The notes beneath the pieces are model-generated. The model ran no database searches. It was not told the origin of the DNA and was given only the letters and a program-made list of their open reading frames with translations. The position numbers and the translations under genes are program-made. DNA of 64,000 nt, from NCBI GenBank assembly GCA_958298945.1, contig CATQJD010000001.1, forward strand, positions 1,982,273-2,046,272. The letters run 5' to 3'. Positions within the stretch are counted from its first letter, which is position 1; the number at the start of each line of letters is the position of its first letter. The DNA comes from Atherix ibis (taxonomy: Eukaryota > Arthropoda > Insecta > Diptera > Athericidae). Positions 9,551 through 19,235 of this stretch are shown here, in pieces.

Positions 9551-11045
9551 TCATTTTGTCATAACACCGACCGCCAATTCCCTGACAAAATAAATCAAAT
9601 AGACCACAATATGTTCAATAATCCCCATAATCCATTTCTTATCGCAAGTCCTATAACCACTTAAGTAAACATTGTTACCTATGGATACCTTTTCCCTAAC
9701 TCTTTTACCATTACAGTTTCTAATTTGATTTTTACTTTTATCGCCTATTTCCATTTTATATCTACTAAATCTCGTTAAAAGTTCGCTCCTACAAATTAAC
9801 TCTGGACATTTTACACCAGTTGTGCAATGCAGAGCATTTATCTATGATAACAAAAATTTGAAATTTCATATTAATTTTATAATTTTTCTATATTTTCCCC
9901 GTGATTTTTTAAAAGATTTAATAAAATTTTCAGCTGCTCCATTACTTGAAGGTTGAAATGGTGGTGAAGTAATATGAATAATACTATTAGGCCTACAATT
10001 TTTTTTAAATAACTCCGATTTAAAAACTGACGCATTATCGCGCACAATGGTTTACGGAAGCCCAAATATAGCAATAATCAGGCCATTTACTATATGCATC
10101 AGTTATAATCAAAACTTTTTTGCATCAAATGGTCCTACATAATCAAGGTATATTCATTCAAACAACCTATTTGCCATAGGCCACTTCATTAATAAATCCT
10201 TGGCTTGTTCCGGTCTATTTTTTAGATAAACCTGCATAGAATTTGAAATTTTCTCTATTCCTTTATCCACTGAAGCTCATTAAAAATAAGATCTGACCGC
10301 TCCTTATGTATCTGTGGACCCCAAATTCGATGAATGGAGCTTCTTCAATAAACATCTCTTAAACTACTTGGAATCACTACTTGATACCCCACATAATTAT
10401 ATCATCCTCAACATATAATTTATCTTTTCGACTAAAATAAGGCCTTATTTCGTGATTTATTTTTTTCGGTATATCCCCCTATTAAATATTGAATAACCCT
10501 GTTCAATATACCATCTCTTCTGACTTGAGTTTTAATAAATAAACAGGTACAAAATCATCTACCCAATAAATTTATTCCGATATTCGACATAAAAAAAATC
10601 ACTTTGGCCCTTTATCGGTAATCTAGACAATCCATTAGATTTACTATTATCTCGATCCTTAATATACTTATTCTCCCCAAACAAAGATTGTAATGCTTTA
10701 TCATCAGACCTAATCATAAAAAAATGAAAAATTTTAGTTTACGAGTGAATACGAGGCGCTGAATAATTATTTCCTGTCCTTTTTAAAGTCGTGGAAATAT
10801 AACAAGTTATTATTTCCAGTCTACCATTCGTTATACGCAATATGGCTCTTAGATTTTATCCAAAACTGGTTTCCCTCTAATCTTAGCAAACGCCTCCTCG
10901 TATTCACTCGTAAACTCAAAATTTTCATTTTTAGATATTAACTTTCATAAAGGGTTGACGATATATTGTGAACAAATTTATTATCTGAACAAACTCGAAT
11001 TTTTCTACTTTCCTTAAGTACCAGAAACATTAGTGGACCATATTC
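9551..11045 (-). pseudogene. Ty3/gypsy pol remnant: RNase H, integrase
   Basis: Reading the minus strand from 11045 down, the order is that of gypsy Pol. An RT/RNase H tail comes first (FEFTSEYEEAFAKI near 10900; LFGENKYIKDRDNSKSNGLSR near 10680). A spacer resembling RPYFSRKDKLYVEDDIIMWG follows (about 10450), then an H2C2-like zinc region with ELHSSNLG (about 10320). The integrase core comes next, with YLDYVGPFDAK and IITDAYSKWP (about 10130), DNASVFKSELF, HITSPPFQP and SNGAAENFIKSFK (about 9910-10040). Last is a C-terminal domain with KWIMGIIEHIV (9551-9754). Numerous stops and shifts make it a pseudogene. Confidence 0.75.
10719..10932. repeat. Inverted repeat inside gypsy pol remnant
   Basis: The arm at about 10721-10758 (aaaattttagtttacgagtg, aatacgagg) reappears inverted at 10891-10932, with two small indels, about 130 bp away. 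One arm overlaps the FEFTSEYEEAFAKI coding block, so the other is an inverted copy of coding sequence placed downstream. Confidence 0.8.
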
Positions 11046-11068
11046 CGAATTATCCTCTTTGGCTATCA

Positions 11069-12290
11069 TACGAGGGTCGTTCAATAAGTCCTTGGAAAAA
11101 GATGGAAAAGAACTGTTTTTAAAAAATATTTTTTTTATTTGTCAACATAATGTCCTTTTAGCTCTATACACTTTTCCAACCGTTTTTCCAAAATTTTTAT
11201 CCCGTCCAAAAAATAGGATTTCGGAAGTTCTGCAAAATACTCATCCGTTTGAGCAATGACGTCCTCGTTGGAAGTGAACCGTCGTCCGCCAAGCCATTTC
11301 TTCAGATTGGGGAAAAGAAAATAGTCACTCGGGGCCAAATCTGGTGAATAAGCGGGATGCTGCAACAATTCCATTCTCAATTCCACAATTTTGGCCATGG
11401 AAACAACGCAGTTGTGCACACGCGCATTGTCCTGATGCAAGAGGATTTTTTTCTTCTTCAGATGGGGGCGTTTCTCTTTGATTTCCTCGCTCAACCGTTG
11501 CAATAACGACGCATAATACACTCCTGTTATTGTTTTTCCTTTTTCCAAGTAGTCGATAAAAATGATGCCCTGCGAATCCCAAAAGACCGTGGCCATCACC
11601 TTGCCGGCCGATGGCACAGTTTTTGCCTTCTTCGGAGCCCGTTCACCCTTGAAAATCCACTGTAATTGTCTCTTCGTTTCTGGAGTGTAGTAGTGTATCC
11701 TGGTTTCGTTCACAGTGACATATCGACGGAGGAATTCGGCAGGATTGCGATGAAAGAGTGCCAACATAGCCTCAGAGTCCACTACACGATTGCGCTTATT
11801 CTCCTCTGAGAGCAAACGCGGCACCCATCTTGCCGAAATTTTTTTCACAGACAATTTTTCATGCGAAATTGAAGCGACTGTACCTTGTGATATGGCCGTG
11901 GCCTCAACTAATTTGCGCACTTTAATTCGCCGATCGTTCAAAATCAGATCATGGATTTTGTCGATGATTTCAGGAGTAGACACCTCAACTGGGCGTCCTG
12001 AACGATGTTCATCTTTTGTGGATGAACGGCCACGTTTAAATTCATTCACCCAATTGTAAACCGTTACAAACGCAGGTGCAGATGTGCCATGAACTGCATC
12101 CAACTCGGCTTTGATTTCTTTCGGGCTTAAGCCTTTCAAATGGAGATGTTTGATGACAGCCCTAAACTCGCTTTTTTCCATTGTTATGCACAAATAAATG
12201 TCGTTAACTTTAATCGACGGTATAAATTGACCTACGCTATGAATCGAGCTGAAATTTTGACAGCATTTCTGTCGATAATGCTTCTTACAA
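11069..12290 (-). mobile_element. Mariner element A1, 5'-truncated
   Basis: A TA followed by cgagggtcgttcaataagtc (11071 onward) is the terminal repeat at the 3' end of this minus-strand element, identical but for one base to the ends of copy A2 at 54.1 kb. The opposite end follows A2 to about 12266 (gctgaaattttgacagc) and then diverges. The last roughly 100 bp including the 5' terminal repeat are missing or rearranged. Gypsy pol sequence ends a few bases from the 11069 boundary. Confidence 0.9.
11135..12181 (-). CDS. Mariner A1 transposase, full-length frame, catalytic Asp mutated
   Basis: The frame starts MEKSEFRAVIKHLHLKGLSP and runs uninterrupted for 348 codons, a normal mariner length (four more in-frame residues upstream are probably not used). 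The order is an N-terminal paired-type helix-turn-helix (SPKEIKAELDAVHG, then TVYNWVNEFKRG), a second HTH, the WVPRLLSEENK linker, then the catalytic domain. The first catalytic block reads VTVNETRIHYYTPE where copy A2 has VTVDETWIHYYTPE, so the first Asp is Asn and a conserved Trp is Arg. The second (LLHQDNARVH) and third (YSPDLAPSDYFLF) Asp are present, 34 residues apart (DD34D). With Asn at the first position it is expected to be inactive despite the open frame. ATG at 12181 was chosen because mariner proteins of this type start MEKSEFR. Confidence 0.9.
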   Translation of the reverse strand: MEKSEFRAVIKHLHLKGLSPKEIKAELDAVHGTSAPAFVTVYNWVNEFKRGRSSTKDEHRSGRPVEVSTPEIIDKIHDLILNDRRIKVRKLVEATAISQGTVASISHEKLSVKKISARWVPRLLSEENKRNRVVDSEAMLALFHRNPAEFLRRYVTVNETRIHYYTPETKRQLQWIFKGERAPKKAKTVPSAGKVMATVFWDSQGIIFIDYLEKGKTITGVYYASLLQRLSEEIKEKRPHLKKKKILLHQDNARVHNCVVSMAKIVELRMELLQHPAYSPDLAPSDYFLFPNLKKWLGGRRFTSNEDVIAQTDEYFAELPKSYFLDGIKILEKRLEKCIELKGHYVDK

Positions 12291-13449
12291 AAAAAATAAT
12301 GCTACTTACAATTTGAGACTAAATTAAAGCGGGATGTTATTATTCTTACAGATATCCAATTGACAACATTCGATGATGAGGTATTCATTCCTATTGAAAA
12401 TTCTAATATTTTGATTGAATAATCGAGAAAAAAGTTTTCATATAAGAATTCGATTATCAAGGGAAGCAACAAAATATTTGTAGGCCGAGATGTAATGTGA
12501 TTTTTAGGAATTAAAACTTATGTTGACTCAGTCAGTGAAAATAATTTTTTTCCACCCAAATTTGTTAGGCCCAGAAATTTTTCTTTTGCTTTAATGGAAG
12601 GGTTATGCAAGAATTGAAGCAATTAGAGAAAGATGGTACGAGTTATATAATTTATGCATACAATTAATTACGAGTTATATTTTGAGCAATTCTTGTACTA
12701 TACACGGTTGTTGCTTCATTACATTTAGGAATTTTACCAAATTCCAACAAATTATTGTAATTTGAAAAATAAATGTTCAAATTATCTACAATCTTTTCAA
12801 ATTAAAATAATTATAAAACATATTTTTAAAAAAAAATTTCACCAAAACCACAATAAAAACCTGCAATCAAATTCATAACAAAAGGTAGTAAATTTAAAGA
12901 AAACTAAGCAGTCTTAGTAAGCAAGAACAGAAAATCTGAATGAGTGGACACGTGGATGCCGATTCTGGACATAATCAGCGTTCATCAAAGGAAATGGGCT
13001 ATCCGATGGAGAATTGTACTATACATAAGTAGGTATCTTAAATACAAAAAAGAGGAGACCAAAATCACAATATAAAATTATGAATTTTATCATATTTAGT
13101 GCACTATTGAAATTGAAATTAAAATTATTATTATTAGTAGTATAACTTCTATTACTAAATTATATTATTAAAACTAATATAATATAAATAATAAAAATTA
13201 AAATACTAAAAATAATATTAAAATACTTCAAGAAAAAGAGAGAAAACTTTAAGCCCATCTTTTCTTCTCTGTTTTATTTTTCTCCTTCTCTTCACAGCAT
13301 GTTTTTTTGTTGACTTTTCTAGAATGTTATGGAGTTTTCATGCTGACTACTATCATGGGGTAGTTACTTTTGTGTCGTTGCCAATACAAGAAAAAAGAAA
13401 TGTATTGATAATTAAAATTACTTTGATTATCAATACATTTCTTTTTTTC
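12291..13449. other. Mostly empty, with a faint gypsy RT scrap and a hairpin
   Basis: Around 12540-12650 on the plus strand, frames reading PKFVRPRNFSFALMEG and MQELKQLEKDG resemble the start of gypsy reverse transcriptase (ArPiPyAl, then Ei-x-L-x-x-dG). This is weak. A hairpin with 22-bp arms lies at 13391-13447. The rest is AT-rich and shows nothing. Confidence 0.3.
13391..13447. repeat. Perfect hairpin, 22-bp arms, 13-nt loop
   Basis: Arms 13391-13412 (aaaaaagaaatgtattgata at the start) and 13426-13447 are exact inverted copies. No associated terminal repeats are seen. Confidence 0.9.
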
Positions 13450-14240
13450 CCCACAGGTACTCGATTATCCTATAATGGGCAAAAGGAGACATCATCGTGT
13501 TGACACAAAAGGGGAACTTCAGATGTATTTTGGCCGCGGAGTGCCATGGAGCGGTTGGGCAAGCCAGGAAGAGTGTTCCCATCTAAGGGTCTCCTAACCA
13601 GGTCGTCGGTCGGCTTCACCCATTTTTTTAAATAATTTTTTTTCTTCTTTTTTCTTGTATTTTCTTTTTGGTTTCCTGTGGGACTCTTTTCTCTTTTGTC
13701 TTTTCCTTTCTTTTTATTTTTTTCCTCTTTTTCCTCTAAAAAATTTAGTTTATTTTTTTTGGATTTTTTTCTTGTTTTTTCGTTTATCCATTTTCATCGT
13801 CATTCCCTATTTCTCTCCCTCTTTGAATTTTTTCTGTTGGCTTTTATTTTTATTTGTTTTGTATAATTTCTTTTTACTCGTACTTTTACTTCTTTTCCCT
13901 ATTTTATTTTTTTTTCTTCACTTTCCACTCATAGAACTTAACACCCTCGAATGTCTCCATTTTCCCCTTTATCTTTTGCAATGATCTTTTTTGTTCATGG
14001 TGGGTGTGAAAACACATATAAGCACTAATTTGAAACCCCCCCCCCCCCCCCCACAATCTGCACATAAAGCTAGCATCAAGCTTGCCCAGCTGAGACGTGT
14101 GCTCTCTGAGTAGAGTAAGTTCATAAAATTTTTGTTAACTAAATATTTAATACCTCCCCATGCCAGTCCAACACCCGGAAAAAAAAACACCTTTAAGTTT
14201 TTGTTTTAGTTTTTTTTCCTTTCAAAAACTATAACAAATG
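13450..14240 (+). repeat. LTR-like dispersed repeat, copy 1
   Basis: This matches 58370-59510 in the same orientation: gacacaaaaggggaact, tattttggccgcggagtg, a ccaaccaggtcgtcggtcgg-like block, cttcaccc, a long pyrimidine-rich tract, accctcgaatgtctccatt, tagcatcaagc and ctctctgagta. A 17-base run of C lies at 14036-14052. It ends near ataacaaatggcggccaact (about 14231-14250), which could be an LTR end followed by a primer-binding site. It lies about 1.4 kb upstream of the RING-gag gypsy element, so it may be that element's 5' LTR, with 58.4 kb a solo LTR. The LTR role is inference. Confidence 0.5.
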
Positions 14241-15652
14241 GCGGCCAACTTCTCCCTGTCTTGACTCTTCATTGGCTACCATCTTGCGATATATAACAAA
14301 GCAATGCCCGATATAGAACCAAGTTGATTTATAGCGAATTTGTAGTTCTTGAGAATGCGAAACTTGGCTATGAGCTGGTTAGTCAACTCGGCTATAAAGA
14401 AACAGATTTGTTCAGCTTCATACGCATCATAATTACCCCACTTGGCTCTTTAAGTTTTGCGATTGTTTCTTTTGACTCGAATCCTCAGAGGAATCAACCA
14501 CGAGAATTTGTGGATCTGGCTGATAGCTAGCTATCCTATTCGGTTGACACTGAAGTCCTTATTTAATTCTTCATCCTTTAAAATCCTTCTTTTACCCAAC
14601 GTGAAATATTTTTATTGAAGTTTGCCGCGATACGGTAATGATCTTTCCAAGGACCGAGAATGTTGTGGATGGAGGTAACCTTGAATAATCATCTATAAAT
14701 AAATATTTTATTAATTTCTATCTAAATTGTAAACTACAATTTCTTTTTCAAAATTTTATCTAAACTTAAATTTATTAAAATATAATTTTTATTTAGGAAC
14801 TTTTGGGAATCCATAACCGGAGATTACCAGGTTTTGTTTTATTTCTTATTAATAGCTAAAAAAATTACTGTTTTTACGAACTTTCAGCATAGATATATAC
14901 AAAACGCCATAGGAGATGGCACTTTTGAATCATTTCCTATGGCGTTTTGTATATAAAAGAAGACACTTTGAACTTCTTTTATTTAAATAAAAGAAGTTCA
15001 AAGTGTCTTCTTTTATATACAAAACGCCATAGGAAATGGTTCAAAAGTATTTTTACTAATTTAATTTTTTTTCATAGATTTTACAAATTATTCATACAGT
15101 AAAAAAACCTTTTTAGGCTTTGCCCGGCCGAAGTTAATACTTTTAAAATAACTATTATTACTGTAAATTTCAACCTACAGTTCAAGTAAGTTGCCAGCCG
15201 GTATAAAATGCCGAACTTACGTTTTTTATATTTAAAAGAAATTGAAAACGTAATTTTTGTGTTTAGATTTAAATGAATCATTTACGTACCATTTTGATTT
15301 AGATTTAAATTAATTTTGTCCATTTACGTGGACTTTAAGAAATTTTTTCTATACATGAATTTTCCCTCCCTTGACTTAGAATGATGGTTTGTGCTTAGGA
15401 CCTGGGCATCTATTTGCGAAAATAAGTTTTTTCAACTCTGTTCTCCCTTACTACATAAAAGTAATTCCCTTTCCTTTCTGTTTTAACTTTTTTTCTTCCT
15501 TCGTCTTCCCTGTAATAAAACACGAACTTGACACAAATAACATCTACTATTTTTTTCTGCATACAAAAAAATTAATTTTTTTTCCTATCAAACCATGATT
15601 ACATTTTTTTTCTTCCCTATATTTTTAATATATATATACTAAAAAACTCAAT
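14241..15652 (+). other. Possible untranslated leader of the RING-gag gypsy element
   Basis: No recognisable protein. A 68-codon frame at 14324-14530 (AKLGYELVSQLGYKETD) is unexplained. The stretch contains the large palindrome at 14921-15048. Confidence 0.3.
14895..15048. repeat. 128-bp palindrome plus a third copy of its arm end
   Basis: Positions 14921-14984 and 14985-15048 are inverted copies with one mismatch and no spacer; the centre is tatttaaata. The block atatacaaaacgccatagga is present at about 14895-14914, again inverted at 14935-14956, and once more at 15016-15035, so the sequence folds back on itself twice in succession. Confidence 0.95.
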
Positions 15653-16129
15653 ATGTTTCGTTTACCGTCGGAAAATAAATCTGCATACAAAAGTATGGAG
15701 AAGTGCATGGTTTGTCAAGGAGAAGAATAGACCCCGGAAACGAGGCCATGCATCACCCCTTGCAGACATACATTACATCATGAATGTTTGGCTCACTGGT
15801 TACCCAAGAACCGTATATGTTCGATACGTCGGGGCATAATTTGCTTACAAGATTGTCATGAGCATTCCGGTGCATTATCTAGCGGCCATATGACCGGTTC
15901 ACAGACCAAGCGATCACCACCGACATTAAAATTACCTGTCTATATACCTATTTATGAAACCGTCCCGGAGTGTGTCCCGAAAACGAATATAATATCCCGC
16001 ACATCTTCAAGTTTGTTGGTAAATCTTCCTCCGCCTCTTTTCATTCCACATGTATTAAATTCTAGTTTCCCGCCATACGTAGCCAATTCCAATCCTCATT
16101 TATTACCACTACCAATCGCCCAAGAGTGA
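15653..16129 (+). pseudogene. RING-H2 domain at the start of a gypsy-type gag frame
   Basis: The frame begins MFRLPSENKSAYKSMEKCMV. Cysteines and histidines are spaced as in RING-H2 fingers: C18-x2-C21, C37-x-H39-x2-H42-x2-C45, then C56, with W49-L50 after the fourth ligand group. The eighth ligand is Arg59 (TGT to CGT expected). Codon 26 is TAG. After the finger the frame is proline-rich (SPPTLKLPVYIPIYETVPE, LPPPLFIPHVLN) and stops at 16127. RING fingers usually act as E3 ubiquitin ligases; that function here is inference. The retroviral capsid, two zinc knuckles, protease and reverse transcriptase follow on the same strand, so the RING lies in the gag position. A relative is at 33282-33440. 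Confidence 0.7.
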
Positions 16130-16349
16130 ACCATCTCTCAGCCACATATGCCAGTTTTATCCCCTGTACGGACTTATGTAGACCCCAGATCTAACTGTCA
16201 TAACTAACAACATAATCAATATCATCCAAATCCGCAATATCCTCAAAACCAGCAATATGAACGAGACCAATAAGAGCATCAAAGTCAATTCAGATCTCAC
16301 CAGACTACTAACTACCATTCCAGAAGAAGATCCGCCAGTCCTATGAAAG

Positions 16350-17079
16350 AACGTGGATATTAATTGGATGGAGATAAATTTGGAACAATTCATCTTCCGG
16401 CTTGAAATTCTTACCAGTAATAGATTGTATGGTGATTTCGAGAATATAGTGAAGAACTTACGCTTGATATTTAATGAGCAGTTATCAAATTATTATTGGG
16501 GATAACTGAAAAACCATCCATTACCAACACGGAAGGAACTGAAAGCTTACCTTAGAGTGGATTTCGGCTATCACGACTCCTGAACTAGTCGTGCATCAAC
16601 AGCTGCTCACCCGTATGCTGTGACCGAACGAAGTCTCTATTTATCTCATAGAGTTGATGGTACTTCGAAACAGACTGCGAAATCTGTTTCCGAAGATATT
16701 TTTCTAGAAATAGTTCAAGCGGGATTGTTGCCGTGTATTGACGCCCAAATAGTTTGGCATCCCACTTCAACTATAGACCGACTTAAAGACTATGTAAACA
16801 ACATCGAAAAGAAAAAATTGCGAAATCTATCCACGCGCGACTATTATTGTAGAGCAAGACTGGAGGAAGCAACATGGATGGACGACAAATAAACTTAGAC
16901 TGACGGTGATGATCTACAATACATGTACAGTATGGAAGCTTTGTAATCCACTTTGATGTACTGGAACTGTAACCAACCTGGACATACATACTTTGACTGC
17001 GCACAACCAACACAATACATTTTCTGGTATGGATATGGGTGGAAGGGTACTTTTAAGCCTCATTGCCCTAATTGTGTTT
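16350..17079 (+). pseudogene. Ty3/gypsy gag: capsid and two zinc knuckles
   Basis: The frame reads INLEQFIFRLEILTSNRLYG, then LRLIFNEQLSNYYW (retrotransposon Gag pattern with the late aromatic YYW), then LSHRVDGTSKQTAKSVSEDI and LLPCIDAQIVWHPTSTID. The nucleocapsid part in the same frame (16959-17079) has one knuckle reading Y-W-N-C-NQPGHTYFDC (first Cys lost to Tyr) and a second region ending KGTFKPHCPNC. In-frame stops occur near 16505, 16580 and 16890. The frame differs from that of the RING part, so at least one frameshift separates them. Confidence 0.7.
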
Positions 17080-17459
17080 TGAGAAATCGATAGAAGCTTG
17101 AGGGTACCAAACATTCAACAGACAGAACTCGATCGGTCATAATCGGAAGAACAGTTAAAACAGACAGTACAGACAGAATGCGCAGACCACACCGAACAAC
17201 CGCGCGAGTACGAGTCCACGATCGTCTCCCCATTCACCACCACCTCAACCCGAATAGCCATATTACCCCATAAACAGCCTCTTAAACCGTATCACGTTCG
17301 CCTTAAGGAATATGAAGAGGTCAGACTGCGTATTTTAGTATCATCGCTAGAGCCTGGAAGCAGAAATCTATATATAAATCTCCTTAATATACCTCGCATA
17401 CTCAGGTGCGCTACAAAAATAATGCGATTTTTTGGAGCCCGATTAACCTTGCTAAGACT

Positions 17460-18145
17460 GTTAGCTACGCTTATGACCTATTCTATCACAACCTAACAAT
17501 ATTGTTAGATAGCGGAGCTCGCGTCAGTATTATGGGTAATGGAGCCGAAATCATTTTAGATGTCAGCTAAAAATTATACAAAGGATCCTCCAAAAACATT
17601 GAAGTTGCGAATTCTGTATAACAGAGGATATTAGGCAGCATTACTGCTCCTGTAACGTACTGGGAAATTACAAAACCTCTGACGTTTTATATAGTTCCGA
17701 ACTTGACGCAGGAGTTATATTTAGAAATCGATTTTTAGGAAGCATTTGGATTGGTACTATACATTATAGGAGTCGCCTCTTCCGACTTGAAGGATGACGA
17801 GAGGGAAACAAATCAACATACTCTAGCCCAAAATCATAAATTGAAGTTACAATCAATAAAAATAACTTTACCGTCCTACCACATCTTAGGATTGGGCAGA
17901 ACAGGTTTCATAGAGCACAGAATCGATGTTAGTTCAGCCACGCCCATTAAAGAAAGGTTTTATACAGTATCACCTGCAGTCCTAAAATTAATGGATGATG
18001 AAATCTAGAGGATGATACAATATTATTAGAAGTTATAGAAGAAAGTGAAAGTGTTTGGAGTTCAAAGACGCCATTTGGCAAATACCACTGGAACAAGCAT
18101 CTCCATAAAAAAACTTATTGAAATATGCATTTTTAAAAAAAAGCA
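17460..18145 (+). pseudogene. Ty3/gypsy protease and first part of reverse transcriptase
   Basis: Protease: LLDSGARVSIMGNGAEII with catalytic Asp at 17508-17510, followed about 50 residues later by PLTFYIVPNLTQELYL. Then comes the linker to RT: GLGRTGFIEHRIDVS, ATPIKERFYTVSPAVLKLMD, a VIEESESVWSSK-like block, and the RT motif FKDAIWQIPLEQASP. Stops and shifts are present. The RT frame is cut at 18145 by the LTR of a copia-type element and resumes at 26735. Confidence 0.8.
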
Positions 18146-18337
18146 TGTCAACACTTTAGCCAGTGCAGGTTCGTTCTGTCATGTTGAAGTGTCAAACAGT
18201 CAGTCCAGTTGGAACATTCAAGCAAACAACGTATAAATAAAATCGCTCCATAAAAGCGCGCATTTTTTAGTCATAAATCGTTTTGTTTTTTCCATTTTGT
18301 CTATATTATTTACTGCGTACATATTGGAAATCCAATA
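18146..18337 (+). repeat. 5' LTR of the copia-type element
   Basis: Starts tgtcaacacttt and ends attggaaatccaata. A TATA box (tataaataa at 18232) with an Inr-like ttagtc about 35 bp downstream could be the promoter, and the same pair is kept in the 3' LTR. The PBS-like ggttatgggcccagtg follows at 18338. Confidence 0.9.
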
Positions 18338-18763
18338 GGTTATGGGCCCAGTGAGCTTAAATAGTTGGAAAATTGAAAAACATTAAAATAAAAAACATTG
18401 AGTCACAACGTCGATATTGTGTAAAGTTTTTTAATTGTTTTTTTTAAAATAATAAGCAAAGTAGTTTCTGGACTCTGTTAAGGTGAATAAAAGTTGGAAA
18501 AATACCGTTAATATTTATAGTTGATATAAAAAAATAAACATCGTCGTATGTGTTTTTTGCACTATTGACTTCATCGTCGTATGAAACTAGTGAATTTCGC
18601 AACAGTGTGCAAGCATTGCCGCATGGTGTTGACAATTAACAGCGCGTGCACAACCGTCGATCGTCGTCATCGAATTCCGAGAACAGATTAAATAAGCAGC
18701 GGCTAATTTTCGTCTGTGTTAAACAAAGTTTTTTGTTCGTTTTTCAACTGAAAGTATTTCATC

Positions 18764-19070
18764 ATGGGTGACAAAGAAGATAACAATTTTACCGGTCACA
18801 TTTTGAAAAATGCGTCGACTTATAAATTGTGAAAATTTCAAATCACTGCGAATATGAAATCTCGTGGTTTAACCGATAATATTGAGGATAAGAAAGAAGC
18901 CCGCAAAATAATATGAAAGGAGCAAATTTGATCGAAATGAAGGAAAGGCCGTGAATGCAATCATTCAATCCATTGATGCTGACAACGCAAATCTCGTTTT
19001 GAATTGTAAATCAGCAAAAACAATGATGAATCAGCTTTACAGCGTTTATGAAAAGAAGAGTCAGACAGGT
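18764..19070 (+). pseudogene. Copia-type gag, N-terminal part
   Basis: ATG at 18764 begins MGDKEDNNFTGHILKN. Later blocks in shifted frames are GKAVNAIIQSIDADNANLVL and KSAKTMMNQLYSVYEKKSQT, the copia Gag (UBN2-like) pattern of a hydrophobic helix, then t-A-x-x-mW/mnqL. There are several stops. The coding sequence is interrupted at about 19071 by a LINE and continues at 23064. Confidence 0.75.
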
Positions 19071-19235
19071 TAAATGTTGCTTCTCTGTTGTGTTGTGGAA
19101 GTAATAGAACATATAATCTATAACAATATTGACTTTTACTTAAATTACCTGTAGTTAATTTTGTAGACGTTAAATAAGTGACATACAAAATAAAAATAAA
19201 AAACTGTTAAGAAATTGTTTACCATCGATTCGAAG

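Noticed and set aside
13655..13984. 109-codon hydrophobic open frame, and overlapping ones
   Set aside because: Created by the T-rich pyrimidine tract of the LTR-like repeat. The composition is almost only Phe, Leu, Ser and Ile, and the second repeat copy (58505-58786) gives a different product.
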